The notes under the pieces were generated by a model. That model worked only from the letters and a program-made list of their open reading frames with translations, was not told the DNA's origin and ran no database searches. Source: Cloeon dipterum (Eukaryota > Arthropoda > Insecta > Ephemeroptera > Baetidae). Taken from it: a stretch of DNA of 64,000 nt. Each line of letters opens with the position of its first letter. Position 1 is the stretch's first letter. The position numbers and the translations under genes are program-made. Location: assembly GCF_949628265.1 (NCBI RefSeq), contig NC_088789.1, positions 6,688,886-6,752,885 of the forward strand, in the 5' to 3' direction. Of the stretch, positions 63,967-64,000 are shown piece after piece.

Positions 63967-64000
63967 CTGCAAAGACGAGCAAAAAAACACGTTATTAATA

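Noticed and set aside
1..64000. CRISPR arrays, operons, insertion sequences, prophage
   Set aside because: The window is clearly eukaryotic. The repeats seen are dinucleotide microsatellites and short inverted repeats, not spacer arrays.

Overview
This is a eukaryotic nuclear window. It has spliced genes with GT-AG introns, many of them only 54-80 nt long. The intergenic DNA is AT-rich, there are long (GA)n/(CT)n microsatellites, and the gene families are animal ones. The gene content fits an arthropod, most likely an insect, but I cannot name the species. Exon structures below were built by hand from splice signals, frame continuity and family motifs. For every multi-exon model, the exon lengths sum to a whole number of codons or agree in phase at each junction.

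Layout. (1) 0.39-4.4 kb, minus strand: a head-to-tail cluster of three small genes. Each encodes a short N-terminus, one membrane segment and a cytoplasmic tail with PPxY motifs, the ligands of WW domains in Nedd4-family ubiquitin ligases. I do not recognise the family. The design recalls Drosophila Commissureless, but I claim no homology. (2) 5.4-6.2 kb, plus strand: the last three coding exons of a class II phosphoinositide 3-kinase (end of the PX domain plus the C-terminal C2 domain). Its upstream exons are not in the window, so the cluster probably sits inside one of its introns on the opposite strand. (3) 10.0-26.3 kb, plus strand: a TRMT9B-type tRNA methyltransferase-like gene. It has a probable GC-rich non-coding first exon, an 8.5 kb first intron and six coding exons (1133 aa). 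(4) 28.4-32.0 kb, minus strand: a complete ten-exon SLC16/monocarboxylate-transporter-like gene (597 aa), tail-to-tail with TRMT9B. (5) 32-49.7 kb: about 17.7 kb without a recognisable coding exon, holding a CpG-rich island, a strong G-quadruplex motif and scattered repeats. (6) 49.7-64 kb, minus strand: eighteen exons of a membrane adenylyl cyclase with both catalytic domains, closest from memory to the ADCY3 type. Its 5' end lies beyond the window.

The genes do not form an operon. Several concern membrane signalling (phosphoinositide kinase, adenylyl cyclase, PPxY membrane adaptors), but nothing in the sequence links them functionally. The most interesting locus is the PPxY membrane-protein cluster. 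Two of its genes have identical 16-nt coding first exons with a phase-1 intron, which argues for tandem duplication followed by divergence of the tails.
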